From Segatella copri (lineage in GTDB: Bacteria; Bacteroidota; Bacteroidia; Bacteroidales; Bacteroidaceae), in contig NZ_CP156891.1 in the NCBI RefSeq assembly GCF_019249795.2, forward strand, positions 310,001 through 374,000: a DNA stretch of 64,000 nucleotides. The letters are read 5' to 3'. Under the pieces are notes generated by a model that did no database searches, had not been told where the DNA came from, and worked only from the letters and a program-made list of their open reading frames with translations. Below are positions 39,127 through 46,798 of the stretch, in pieces. A program made the translations under genes and the position numbers. Position 1 is the first letter of the stretch, and the number at the start of each line of letters is the position of its first letter.

Positions 39127-39546
39127 TTATCGTTTTAATTGATAATCCACTAAAGCATCAGCCCCTTCTGCTGACTCAACAGTCAGCGTTTGGGCGATGT
39201 TGAGTCCCTCATGGAAGAACACCTTCAGCGTGAGCTGAATAGCCCCATCCTTGGTCTTGCTCACACGACCATGCGCCAGTTTCTTAATCAGTTCCGACTG
39301 GCTTTTCGGCTTAGAAACTGCTACGAAATCAAATGTTCCGTCTTGCATTTGCTGAGCCACACCATGACGGCGAAACGCTTCTACAACACCCTGATTTACA
39401 GAATCAGGACTGAAGAGGAAATACTGCTTATCATCATAGTAAGCCACACCACCGAGCTGCACATGCTGGCAGCCGTTATTATTCACCTGCTGGTTCTGAA
39501 CATTGTTCTGAGCATTGTTCTGAACCTTGTTTACTTTCTTAACCAT
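39127..39546 (-). CDS. Hypothetical protein of the primase cassette
   Basis: A 139-residue protein with an Asn/Gln-rich N-terminus (NAQNNVQNQQVNNN near 9-22), then a compact alpha/beta part ending DALVDYQLKR. No catalytic motif is seen. It is encoded 12 nt upstream of the primase-like gene on the same strand, so it is likely translated with it. It may be a small replication accessory factor (inference from position only). Confidence 0.6.
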   Translation of the reverse strand: MVKKVNKVQNNAQNNVQNQQVNNNGCQHVQLGGVAYYDDKQYFLFSPDSVNQGVVEAFRRHGVAQQMQDGTFDFVAVSKPKSQSELIKKLAHGRVSKTKDGAIQLTLKVFFHEGLNIAQTLTVESAEGADALVDYQLKR

Positions 39547-39639
39547 AATCTGAATTGAATTTTAGGAGAAGAAACATCCGGATTGTTGCGCGCTTTACCA
39601 TGGAAAATCCTCCTCTGTTTCAACTCAGTTTTTTACTTT

Positions 39640-39921
39640 TTACCCTTTTACCTTTTCTATGTCCGTAACCAGAATATCCTGATAAACCTGACCATTATGC
39701 TCATGGGTAGTAAAGCGGAGCGTAACAGCCACCAGCTCACCAGCCGCATACTTACATTGCGCCATATTGCCGAGCATTGCCGCAGCATACTGGTTCTCAT
39801 ACTTGCCGCCCATCTCCTGGAGAACGATGTTGCATTTCATCATCTGTCCGTTCTCACTTTTCTGACTCTGTACAGCGAACGCCTCGCCCTGCTGCACCAC
39901 TCTCATAAACATTCCGTTCAT
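39640..39921 (-). CDS. Small OB-fold-like (SSB-like) protein
   Basis: A 93-residue protein opening MNGMFMRVVQQGEAFAVQ and ending YQDILVTDIEKVKG. The strand pattern, with GELVAVTLRFTTHEHNGQ, resembles DUF3127/SSB-type OB folds. In a cassette with a primase-like gene a ssDNA-binding role is plausible. Homology is inferred by eye, not certain. Its upstream flank (39922-40064) is untranslated. Confidence 0.5.
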   Translation of the reverse strand: MNGMFMRVVQQGEAFAVQSQKSENGQMMKCNIVLQEMGGKYENQYAAAMLGNMAQCKYAAGELVAVTLRFTTHEHNGQVYQDILVTDIEKVKG

Positions 39922-40064
39922 AATCTATAAACCGCAAGGTCTAACCTTCCTTTAAGGTTTTCTTTAATCCGCCCAACCTTGCTAAAGCTGGTGCAAAGAT
40001 AACAACACTTTCGATGCGGCGGAATAGTTGGTGAAAGAATGCCCCCTCATCTTTTCACCACTTT

Positions 40065-40355
40065 TTATTTCAGCTCCGCTTCAAGGATGTTTTTCATCAC
40101 GATAAGCAGGCTGACGGCTCCGTCGCCCCCACAGGCCATTCGCCGTTCATATTCCTTATTAATAAGGTCGAAGAAGAGTTTCAGATAGAACCGCTCCGTA
40201 GCTTTCTTCATCTCCTTCCCGTCTCTGATATTCCTCAGCGTAGGATAGTTGATGCTGCTGTCGAGCCTTGCCAGTTTGCTGTGCGTATAGCCCAGCTTGA
40301 TGACGGCTTCATAGGCAATGCCCAGAGCCGTAAGCTGATGTTTTTTTTCTGCCAT
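40065..40355 (-). CDS. Hypothetical helical protein, possible DNA binder
   Basis: A 96-residue helical basic protein (MAEKKHQLTALGIAYEAVIKLGY ... NILEAELK). The stretch GYTHSKLARLDSSINYPTLRNIRDG resembles a helix-turn-helix, with IRDGKEMKK as a recognition-helix tail. I start at ATG 40355. The frame is open upstream to 40559, but across the terminator of the preceding gene. It would be the first gene of the run leading to the primase. Function unknown. Confidence 0.5.
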   Translation of the reverse strand: MAEKKHQLTALGIAYEAVIKLGYTHSKLARLDSSINYPTLRNIRDGKEMKKATERFYLKLFFDLINKEYERRMACGGDGAVSLLIVMKNILEAELK

Positions 40356-40471
40356 GATTCCTGATCGGTTTGCGAGAGAAGCCGTGGATTCCCGATGGCC
40401 ATCTTCAATCACTTTGTGAGGTTCCCCGCCTCCGCTCAGGTTAAACAAAATGGGCTGAACATATAAAAATG

Positions 40472-40511
40472 AAAAAGCCCCCGAAACCAGCTTGCAACTG
40501 ATTTCGAGGGC
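40472..40511 (-). terminator. Terminator of the unknown gene pair
   Basis: On the minus strand GCCCTCGAAATCAG pairs with CTGGTTTCGGGGGC (40477-40511) through a 7-nt loop, followed by TTTTT (40476-40472). It ends the transcript of the 40580-42425 pair. Confidence 0.85.
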
Positions 40512-40579
40512 AAATTTACTTGTTTTCTTCTTAACGCTTGCTTTACTAAAGTAAGGCAAATGCTTTACTAAATAAAAAA

Positions 40580-41473
40580 TTATTGATGAATTTCCATCAA
40601 TTCCTGGGTCAAATCATGGATAAACAGCTCAATTTCCTTTCCATCGAGTAGTTTTTCCATGAGCGGTTTGAATTTATATTTTACTGTACCGTTAGAAGGA
40701 TTCAGGGTTTGACTGATGGCAGTATCCTTATCTGTACCGAAAGCATTTCTCAGAATATCATTCAATGCCTCATCACGGTTCTTCAAAGGGTTGCCATCAA
40801 CATCCGTAAACCATCCAGCTTTATACATGGCATTGAGGACAGTCAGCACAGAGGTTTTCTTTCTTGGGGCAATACGGATTGAGCTTGGTGCGACAGAAGG
40901 ATTTTCCATGCCAGCATCTCCGTCCATTGAATCAAGCAGAGAATCAATTTCTTCGGAGATAAGGCGCTCACCCTGCAGATAATCGTACACAAGCCCAGCA
41001 AATCCGTCCTCATCAACACAGCAAAAACCGCGCCTGAACTCCTCATCCAGTCGCCGTGAGAATTCTTCACTAATATGATAGGCAATCTGCAATTTCAGAT
41101 TAGAAACTATCCCCAGCCTGCTCATGTCGCGACTTCGCAGCAACCATTCTGCACATGTCTGAATAATCAGAGCAAGTGCAGAATGTCTCTCGTGATCCGA
41201 ATCTCCGCCATAGATATCCCGCAGAACTTCATCATATTCATACCATGCCTCGTCCTTAGAATAGAATTCTGCTTGGCTGGTACTCTGACCTTTCATCCTA
41301 TCGATAACGCAGAAAGCAAGATAGTATAGTTCTGTGGGATGCAACTTGATTTCTTTAGCATCGTTCATTACTCTCAGGCATGTACCGCGAATGGAGCGGA
41401 ACATGCTATCGTCAGCAAGCTTTTCTTCTAGGGCCCTTCTTACGTCCTTTTTGAAGTATTCCAGTATTGGCAT
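40580..41473 (-). CDS. Unknown protein, second gene of an overlapping pair
   Basis: A 297-residue acidic helical protein opening MPILEYFKKDVRRALEEKL. No domain is recognised. The C-terminal quarter (about 205-290; VLTVLNAMYKAGWFTDVDGN, then ISQTLNPSNGTVKYKFKPLM) looks like a compact helical module possibly related to DNA-binding helices, but this is uncertain. Its start lies 62 nt inside the end of the upstream gene in another frame, implying translational coupling. The pair has its own promoter and terminator and looks like cargo inside the cassette. Confidence 0.7.
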   Translation of the reverse strand: MPILEYFKKDVRRALEEKLADDSMFRSIRGTCLRVMNDAKEIKLHPTELYYLAFCVIDRMKGQSTSQAEFYSKDEAWYEYDEVLRDIYGGDSDHERHSALALIIQTCAEWLLRSRDMSRLGIVSNLKLQIAYHISEEFSRRLDEEFRRGFCCVDEDGFAGLVYDYLQGERLISEEIDSLLDSMDGDAGMENPSVAPSSIRIAPRKKTSVLTVLNAMYKAGWFTDVDGNPLKNRDEALNDILRNAFGTDKDTAISQTLNPSNGTVKYKFKPLMEKLLDGKEIELFIHDLTQELMEIHQ

Positions 41474-42425
41474 AATCTTTCAGTATTTCGTTCATTTTAT
41501 CCATCCATTGTATCAGCGCAAAGGTCGGACTATTGCCATCAAAACAACTTAACAGTTCAACACCAAAGGAGCTGATAGCCTCTTCTTCGATACCGAATTG
41601 CGCCATGATATCAGCACCATAGCGATAGCAGCCAAAATGGGCAAAGTGGACGGTAAGGTCAAAAATGCCTTCATTAAGACAGATTGCAGCAATATGGGTC
41701 AGATCATCATGCAGTTCTTGTAAATTAATTTCTGGAGAACCGGGCTTGTGTGACAATTCTAAAAGAGCTGCACAGTCTCCCTTTCTGGCAAGTTGGGTAA
41801 TCAATGCCATCAGACCATCGGCACTCTTATTCTCTCCTTCTCCACGAAAGTCGAGTTTTATAAAGCGTACACGGTCATTGAACTTTTTGCGGATGTCCCA
41901 TACCACTGGCCAGAAATCTGTAGTTTTCTTATGTAGAGGCTGAATGACAATCTCCCTGCCATATACAGAAAGTTTCTGATTAAAGCCTTTCTGCAAAACT
42001 AAGGCAGCCTTGTCTGTATCTCCCGAAAAAGCTGCATTTTTCTCGATGGCGACAATCTGATAACCCTCTCTGTTGTCGATTATTACACGACAGTATGGAT
42101 GATTAGGATGTTTGACTCTCTTCTTGTTTTCAATCGTTGTCTTCGTACCATTACTCTCCAGTTCCAGCAATATTACATCTTGGCATGCAGAAACAACAAC
42201 ATCGCAGTTGTATAATTCATGATTATATGCTCCAGCACTACCATGTGATTTCATGATAGATAGCTGATGGCGTTGCTTGGAAGTAAAGAAACTTCCAAAA
42301 CATTCTCTGGGAGATTGGTATTTCCCCTGATTAAATCTAGCCTCTGCCGCCTCTTCTGCAGCAAAAAAACTAGGTTCATTATCTACTTGCTTATTTTCAA
42401 AGCGGTAAAAATTAAAAATAGGCAT
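41412..42425 (-). CDS. Unknown protein, first gene of an overlapping pair
   Basis: A 337-residue protein opening MPIFNFYRFENKQVDNEPSFF. Residues about 30-170 are a beta-rich region with conserved-looking YNCDVVVSACQDVILLEL and RVIIDNREGYQIVAIEK. The second half is helical and alpha/beta and ends in a basic tail KGRKKGPRRKAC, which is where the second gene starts. No catalytic motif is recognised. It is transcribed from TACCTTTG (complement of 42569-42576) with a leader of about 140 nt. Confidence 0.7.
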   Translation of the reverse strand: MPIFNFYRFENKQVDNEPSFFAAEEAAEARFNQGKYQSPRECFGSFFTSKQRHQLSIMKSHGSAGAYNHELYNCDVVVSACQDVILLELESNGTKTTIENKKRVKHPNHPYCRVIIDNREGYQIVAIEKNAAFSGDTDKAALVLQKGFNQKLSVYGREIVIQPLHKKTTDFWPVVWDIRKKFNDRVRFIKLDFRGEGENKSADGLMALITQLARKGDCAALLELSHKPGSPEINLQELHDDLTHIAAICLNEGIFDLTVHFAHFGCYRYGADIMAQFGIEEEAISSFGVELLSCFDGNSPTFALIQWMDKMNEILKDYANTGILQKGRKKGPRRKAC

Positions 42426-42568
42426 AAGTTTGTTGTTTTTTATAAAATAATCTTATTGTTTAACTCTCATTTATTTTTACTGATGCCAAGATTTATCTTG
42501 CAATAGTATTCAGGAATGTTGCCTATTCTTCAATAACTACAGGATATCAGATGGTACAGACTTGACTT

Positions 42569-42576
42569 CAAAGGTA
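42569..42576 (-). promoter_or_regulatory. -7 element for the unknown pair
   Basis: TACCTTTG on the minus strand (complement of 42569-42576) fits TAnnTTTG. The -33 region is poor. It lies about 145 nt before the start at 42425 and next to the inverted repeat at 42643-42797. Confidence 0.5.
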
Positions 42577-42642
42577 CAAAATATTTATGAAAAAAATGCA
42601 TAAATTTTAAATTTTAACACTAAATAAGATTTCTCTCTTTCC

Positions 42643-42797
42643 GGTCATTAAGGTCAAGGTCATTAAGGTCATTAAGGGTTTCGGGGGGAACGGAATATAT
42701 ATATAATATAATATTAAATAATTTTAATATTATATTATAAGAAAAGAGAGCGAGCGAAAAGTGCTTAATGACCTTAATGACCTTGACCTTAATGACC
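42643..42797. repeat. Large inverted repeat of GGTCATTAAGG units around an AT palindrome
   Basis: The 35-nt block GGTCATTAAGGTCAAGG... at 42643-42677 is mirrored by its complement at 42764-42797. Between them an AT-only stretch (about 42697-42740) contains AATATAATATTAAA and its complement TTTAATATTATATT. The whole can form a cruciform of about 155 nt. It separates the unknown pair from the HU promoter. The layout, iterons around an AT-rich core, resembles replication origins or regulator-binding arrays (inference). Confidence 0.9.
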
Positions 42798-42941
42798 GCT
42801 TTTTCACGTTTCTTCGGCTACCTTCAAAGCGTATTTTCCTGTTTTGCAATGTTTCTGCAATAAAGTTCTGATAGAAAACGATAGAAAGTATTATCTATCA
42901 ACTACTTACGTCATTTTCAGCATAGAAAGTTAGGGTGAAAG

Positions 42942-42973
42942 CTTGCATTCTGCCCGAAAATGTTGTATCTTTG
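42942..42973 (+). promoter_or_regulatory. HU gene promoter and structured leader start
   Basis: CTTG at 42942-42945, a 20-nt gap and TATCTTTG at 42966-42973. Transcription would start near 42980, leaving a leader of about 165 nt before the ATG at 43147. The leader has hairpins GGTCTT-AAGACC (about 43013-43029) and CCCCG-CGGGG (about 43074-43099). Confidence 0.75.
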
Positions 42974-43146
42974 CACCGGCAATCGAAAGAACAGCCTTTT
43001 GTGCCTTGCTCGGGTCTTCTATTAAGACCAACACGGGTTATAAAAGATGGCAGGCGCCGGTCATCAATGAAGACCCCGAAAACGGCAGGAACGGGGCGTT
43101 CTGGGGAGTTGCAAAACAAAGGACTCTAAACATACTACAAACGACT

Positions 43147-43812
43147 ATGATTAATTACAGCATCGTAATGCGTAGCGTGAACGCAAATCTTCTGGAAATC
43201 AACCAGGCGAAGTCACGCATCAACCAGGCAAAGAAGGAGGGTACACCCCCTGACCCAAAGGACCTGAAACTCGTGAAGACTGAGAAGCAGAACGCTTTCG
43301 CCATCTCACAGTACACCGATATCATGACCATCGAGAAGTTTGCCAAGCACATCACTTCACATGGTAGTGTTTATTCGAGAGCCGACATCAGCGCCATCCT
43401 CTACATCGCCGTAGACTGCATGCGTGAGATGTTGCTTGAGGGTAAGAAGATTCGTCTGGGTGACCTCGGTGATTTCTCTCTCCTTCTCACCTCAAAGGGT
43501 GCCGAGGATGCCGACAAGTTCACCGCACAGAACATCACCGGCGTGAAGGTTCAGTGGGAGCCTGGTCAGGAGTTCAAGAACCTTCGCGATGACGCCGAGT
43601 TCAACCTCGTAGCCAGCCGCAGTGCTCAGGCAGCCGTTATCAAGGCAATCAAGGAGGGTAAGACCAACGTTGACCTCAACGCCCCAACCACTCCGGATAA
43701 TACGCCAGGCGGTTCTACCCCAGGTGGTTCAAACACCGGTCAGACCGGCAGCGATGGCCAAGGCTCAGAATCAGGCGGCGGTACTGGCGAAACTGGCGAC
43801 GGCCTTGAATAG
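43147..43812 (+). CDS. HU-family DNA-binding protein with Gly/Thr-rich tail
   Basis: A 221-residue protein. Residues about 1-135 match the Bacteroidales HU/IHF-like family (MINYSIVMRSVNANLLEI, then SRADISAILYIAVDCMREMLLEGKKIRLGDLGDFSLLL). The tail (about 165-221) is a low-complexity Gly/Ser/Thr/Gln stretch. The frame is open upstream to 42943, but the promoter lies inside that part, and ATG 43147 gives the family N-terminus. It is followed by smalltalk at 94 nt, the usual partner. Probable role: DNA bending for the cassette. Confidence 0.88.
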   Translation: MINYSIVMRSVNANLLEINQAKSRINQAKKEGTPPDPKDLKLVKTEKQNAFAISQYTDIMTIEKFAKHITSHGSVYSRADISAILYIAVDCMREMLLEGKKIRLGDLGDFSLLLTSKGAEDADKFTAQNITGVKVQWEPGQEFKNLRDDAEFNLVASRSAQAAVIKAIKEGKTNVDLNAPTTPDNTPGGSTPGGSNTGQTGSDGQGSESGGGTGETGDGLE

Positions 43813-43906
43813 CCCAAGGATAGACTGGCTAGGGTGCTAGCCCCTAGCCCAGCCTATCCGCCCCCAAAAAGTAAACATGAAACACTAAACTTTAAACATT
43901 AAAAAG

Positions 43907-44002
43907 ATGAAAGCGAACACTTGGAAAACAATTCTGCAGGTAGCCATCAGCATTCTGACCGCTATCGCTACTACGCTCGGAGTAACGAGCTGCATGGGAT
44001 AA
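43907..44002 (+). CDS. Smalltalk protein (31 residues)
   Basis: A micro-protein beginning MKANTWKTILQVAISILTAI and ending GVTSCMG. It is a single hydrophobic helix with a basic start and a near-terminal Cys, resembling a lipobox or membrane anchor. This matches the Bacteroidales 'smalltalk' family found next to HU, phage-type amidase and VirE/DUF3987 genes; function is unknown. A start ATG at 43907 with an AAAAAG stretch before it and a terminator just after the stop support expression. Confidence 0.85.
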   Translation: MKANTWKTILQVAISILTAIATTLGVTSCMG

Positions 44003-44011
44003 AAACAAAAT

Positions 44012-44052
44012 CGACCGCTCACCTCAATATGAGGAGAGCGGCCGTTTTCGTT
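44012..44052 (+). terminator. Terminator after smalltalk
   Basis: CGACCGCTCACCTCA (44012-44026) pairs with TGAGGAGAGCGGCCG (44030-44044), with two mismatches, followed by TTTTCGTTCT. Confidence 0.8.
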
Positions 44053-44066
44053 CTACCGAGAATTCC

Positions 44067-44170
44067 GGTCATGAAGGGTCAAAGTCATTAAGGGTCATTT
44101 TCAATCCCCCTAAAGGGTCCGGTCATTAAGGTCACGGTCATTTTCGGTCATTAAGGATTTTTGGGGGCAA
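44067..44170 (+). repeat. Degenerate GGTCATTAAGG array
   Basis: Five GGTCATTAAGG-like units (GGTCATGAAGG at 44067, GTCATTAAGG near 44084, GGTCATTAAGG at 44121 and 44146, GGTCA in between) interleaved with CCCCC and GGGGG stretches that can pair. It lies just downstream of the smalltalk terminator. The rest of 44171-44339 holds only a short GTCCGCAGTACGGAC palindrome and no gene. Confidence 0.85.
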
Positions 44171-44339
44171 AATGCGAATACACTGGTAACTAACAGAATG
44201 CCATTCGACACGTATAACTTAAGTGCCGAATTACGTATTTCCAAGGGTGTCATGAAGGGGCAGTGTCTTTTTATGAGCTTAAGCCAATAGCGTCCGCAGT
44301 ACGGACGCTATTGGTTCTCTATATAATGTAGAGCCTCAA

Positions 44340-45113
44340 CTAAAGCATTAAATTAATACATTTCTTTGAATCAAAAGACTCAGATTCTCCATGATTTACA
44401 TACCCAAGCTGATTCGAAACACATTGAGTATTTCCTATTATCCTGTCTATGTTACGATGAGAATGGCCATAAATCCAATAATCTATTCGGCTATAAGCAA
44501 TGAAGTTCCCCAGCTCTGCTGTGAAAGCACCGTTTATCGGACTTCCCTTAAAATCCGGAGACACCAGTTGAAATGATGGAACATGATGCGTTGCCACAAC
44601 AATATGCTTTGCCTGGCTTTCACTAACAGCCTTTTCGATGAAAGCGCGGCACTTAGCATGCTCTTGATTAAACCGTTCACTGTTTATCACAACGCCACAA
44701 TCCTTAATACGGTAGAAATCATTTACTCTGCGCTCGGTTGAAAAAGCATCCTGCGGCTCTATATATCCCCATAGTGTAGAAACGATGAGGTCTGTATCAT
44801 CTGAAAGATGTATTACAGCATTATAATAGCATTTGATATTGTGCCGAATTTCCATGCACCATCCATCATAAAGTTGCCCCAAGTCATAACCCAAATAAAA
44901 CTCATGATTACCTGGTATTACTATTACTTCCTTGAAATTCTCTGAAGCCCAATCCCAGAATGGATGCTTGACAAAACCTTCATCACCTAAATAGCCAGTA
45001 TCTCCAGCCAACACCAGGATGTCAGCAACAGGCTGAAGAGGATGAGTCTCCAAATACAGGGTATTCTCCATGAATTCCAGATGCAAATCTGAAGCATATT
45101 GTATCTTAACCAT
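44340..45113 (-). CDS. Metallophosphoesterase
   Basis: A 257-residue calcineurin-like phosphoesterase with full metal-binding motifs: SDLHLE near 8-13, LAGDTG near 35-40, GNHEFY near 66-71, ATHH and YGHSHRN near 213-219. No signal peptide is present, so it acts in the cytoplasm. It starts two nucleotides after the stop of the truncated AbiEii-like gene and is probably the third gene of that operon. Substrate unknown; nucleic acid, nucleotide or protein phosphate are all possible. Confidence 0.88.
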   Translation of the reverse strand: MVKIQYASDLHLEFMENTLYLETHPLQPVADILVLAGDTGYLGDEGFVKHPFWDWASENFKEVIVIPGNHEFYLGYDLGQLYDGWCMEIRHNIKCYYNAVIHLSDDTDLIVSTLWGYIEPQDAFSTERRVNDFYRIKDCGVVINSERFNQEHAKCRAFIEKAVSESQAKHIVVATHHVPSFQLVSPDFKGSPINGAFTAELGNFIAYSRIDYWIYGHSHRNIDRIIGNTQCVSNQLGYVNHGESESFDSKKCINLML

Positions 45114-45115
45114 AA

Positions 45116-45475
45116 CTACAACATTGATTTCTTAAGTTGTTCTATAATCTGCAGGCTTGTAACATTGCCAAGACCTGCAGACTTGATGAAATCGGCATTT
45201 GGCAAATCCTGCATGATAGCATCACAAAAGTCACTAACATCTGTTTTTAATATGTCGGGCAGTTCATATCTACTTGCTGGAGTAAGCATTGCTGCAAGAC
45301 GAAAGACATCTTTCTTATGCTTTGCAATATGCTTGCTATCAACACTTTCACCTTTAGCTTTTCTTTGACTTAAATCCAAGAAAGCCTTGCTTTTCAAACA
45401 GATAAGACTCTCGATATTGGCGATATGCACGCCATCTTCCTGCAAGCTATGTTCTATCGTGAAACGATATTTCAC
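45116..45475 (-). pseudogene. Beheaded AbiEii-type nucleotidyltransferase toxin
   Basis: A 119-residue product corresponding to the C-terminal part of AbiEii-family toxins: FTIEHSLQEDGVHIANIES, then ICLKSKAFLDLSQRKAKG and KHIAKHKKDVFRL are the usual mid-to-end motifs. The N-terminal nucleotidyltransferase half with its GS and DxD motifs is absent. The ATG at 45475 lies 29 nt inside the end of the upstream antitoxin gene. A deletion seems to have joined the antitoxin end to the middle of the toxin. The remnant should lack activity. Confidence 0.75.
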
Positions 45476-46430
45476 TTATCAATCGTTCTAACTCTATTTG
45501 TATTCGCTCATCTTCATTGTCTTTCAATGACAGATAAAGCGAGAGCTTATCAACCACTCCTTCAGTACTTAATATTTTTGGGTTATACTTCCATACTTGG
45601 ATTTCATTTTCTCCGAACTGCTTGTCGGTTACGATGGCCAGAGTTTTCAGCTCTTTCCTTGTAACAGCCCAACTCTGCCTTGATTCTACATTAAGCATCG
45701 TGTAGGAAGCCAGTGCATTCACTCCACTTATCTGTTGTCCTTCAAGTATAGCATCCGTATAGTAAAGCTGCTCTATCGGAGAAACCAACATTGGCAATGC
45801 TTTATTCCAAAGTTCCCTATTGCTTATATCAATTTGCACCGTCTTGGTCTTTGTTCCTTCCAACTTAATCAGATCTTTGGAAACAAGCCAGCGCAATGAT
45901 TTGTTTGCTGTCGCATAAGAAACGCCAAACTTATCGCTCAGTCCATAACCTGTTGCCCCAACAATGGATTCAATCTGCAAATGATAAAGCAACAAACATT
46001 GGGCAAAGGGAGGAATGGTTTCTTTCAAATCCAAGCCAACCTTCCTGTCTGGCTGGATGTCAAGCAAAAGAGATGGCAGGAACATTTGCCTGTTGGGGAT
46101 AACAAAGTTAACTTTTTGTGCCACCAATCTAACCTTATTATAAGATGAAATGCATGGAGTGATTAATACGACGACGAGCTGTGTCTGTCGACCTATAATA
46201 TCCAATTGTTTCTTCAACTGGGCAGGTGGCACAGAGTCACCATCCTTTAGGTAAGCCATCAAAATGAGCTGCCCCAAAATACATCCTTTATAAAAAGAGA
46301 ACCTGGAAGAAACATTCATAGGGATTCTTTCCAACAAATCTTTATCTGCTGATTCCAAAGCTACTTTTTCGCCCAACATGTTGCCGAAATATGCAGCTAT
46401 TTCAGCTATATAATATTTAATATTGCACAT
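45447..46430 (-). CDS. AbiEi-like antitoxin / winged-helix regulator
   Basis: A 327-residue protein. A central segment (about 75-115; VVVLITPCISSYNKVRLVAQ, then NFVIPNRQMFLPSLLL) and a winged helix (about 155-195; GYGLSDKFGVSYATANKSLR) match the AbiEi-type antitoxins and regulators encoded beside AbiEii toxins in Bacteroidales. Here the toxin survives only as a fragment downstream. In type IV systems the antitoxin represses its own operon and counters the toxin without direct binding. The end (SEISFHDRT) may be altered by the toxin deletion. Confidence 0.7.
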   Translation of the reverse strand: MCNIKYYIAEIAAYFGNMLGEKVALESADKDLLERIPMNVSSRFSFYKGCILGQLILMAYLKDGDSVPPAQLKKQLDIIGRQTQLVVVLITPCISSYNKVRLVAQKVNFVIPNRQMFLPSLLLDIQPDRKVGLDLKETIPPFAQCLLLYHLQIESIVGATGYGLSDKFGVSYATANKSLRWLVSKDLIKLEGTKTKTVQIDISNRELWNKALPMLVSPIEQLYYTDAILEGQQISGVNALASYTMLNVESRQSWAVTRKELKTLAIVTDKQFGENEIQVWKYNPKILSTEGVVDKLSLYLSLKDNEDERIQIELERLISEISFHDRT

Positions 46431-46588
46431 AATAACACCACTAATATTACGTGCAAAAATAATGATTATATTCTGAATATCAAAACTTTCTATAGAACAA
46501 ATAAGATTTTTTAAGATAATTATGGGGGAGTTTACTCATCACGAGCAAACTCCCCTTGGTGTATATGTGTACATATATTCATGAATCC

Positions 46589-46798
46589 GGTCATTAAGGA
46601 TTTCAGATTATCAAAATATCCCTCTATCTTATAAAATAAGGTTAAATCAAGTTCGCCCTGCCAACAAAATCCATCCATATAATCACTTTTCTGAATATTT
46701 TTTGTATTTTTGCAGATATATTGCCTAATATGGGAGTTGAGCATGGCTTATCCTCCTAGATTACAGGCGCATCATTATCAAATGATTAGAGCATGAAG
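46589..46798 (+). promoter_or_regulatory. Duplicated promoter-leader element, copy 1
   Basis: About 210 nt closely matching 53869-54085. It runs from GGTCATTAAGGATTTC, through AAGGTTAAATCAAGTTCG and a TATTTTTG -7 element (about 46708-46715), then a leader with GGCTTATCC, CAGGCGCAT and TCAAATGATTAGAGC, to ATGAAG, the first codons of the downstream gene. In this copy a GGGAG/CTCCT stem can form around GGCTTAT. The upstream gap 46431-46588 holds only a hairpin (46525-46555). Confidence 0.85.

Noticed and set aside
46532..46744. 70-codon minus-strand frame
   Set aside because: It lies wholly in the duplicated promoter-leader and a hairpin and is not conserved in the second copy.
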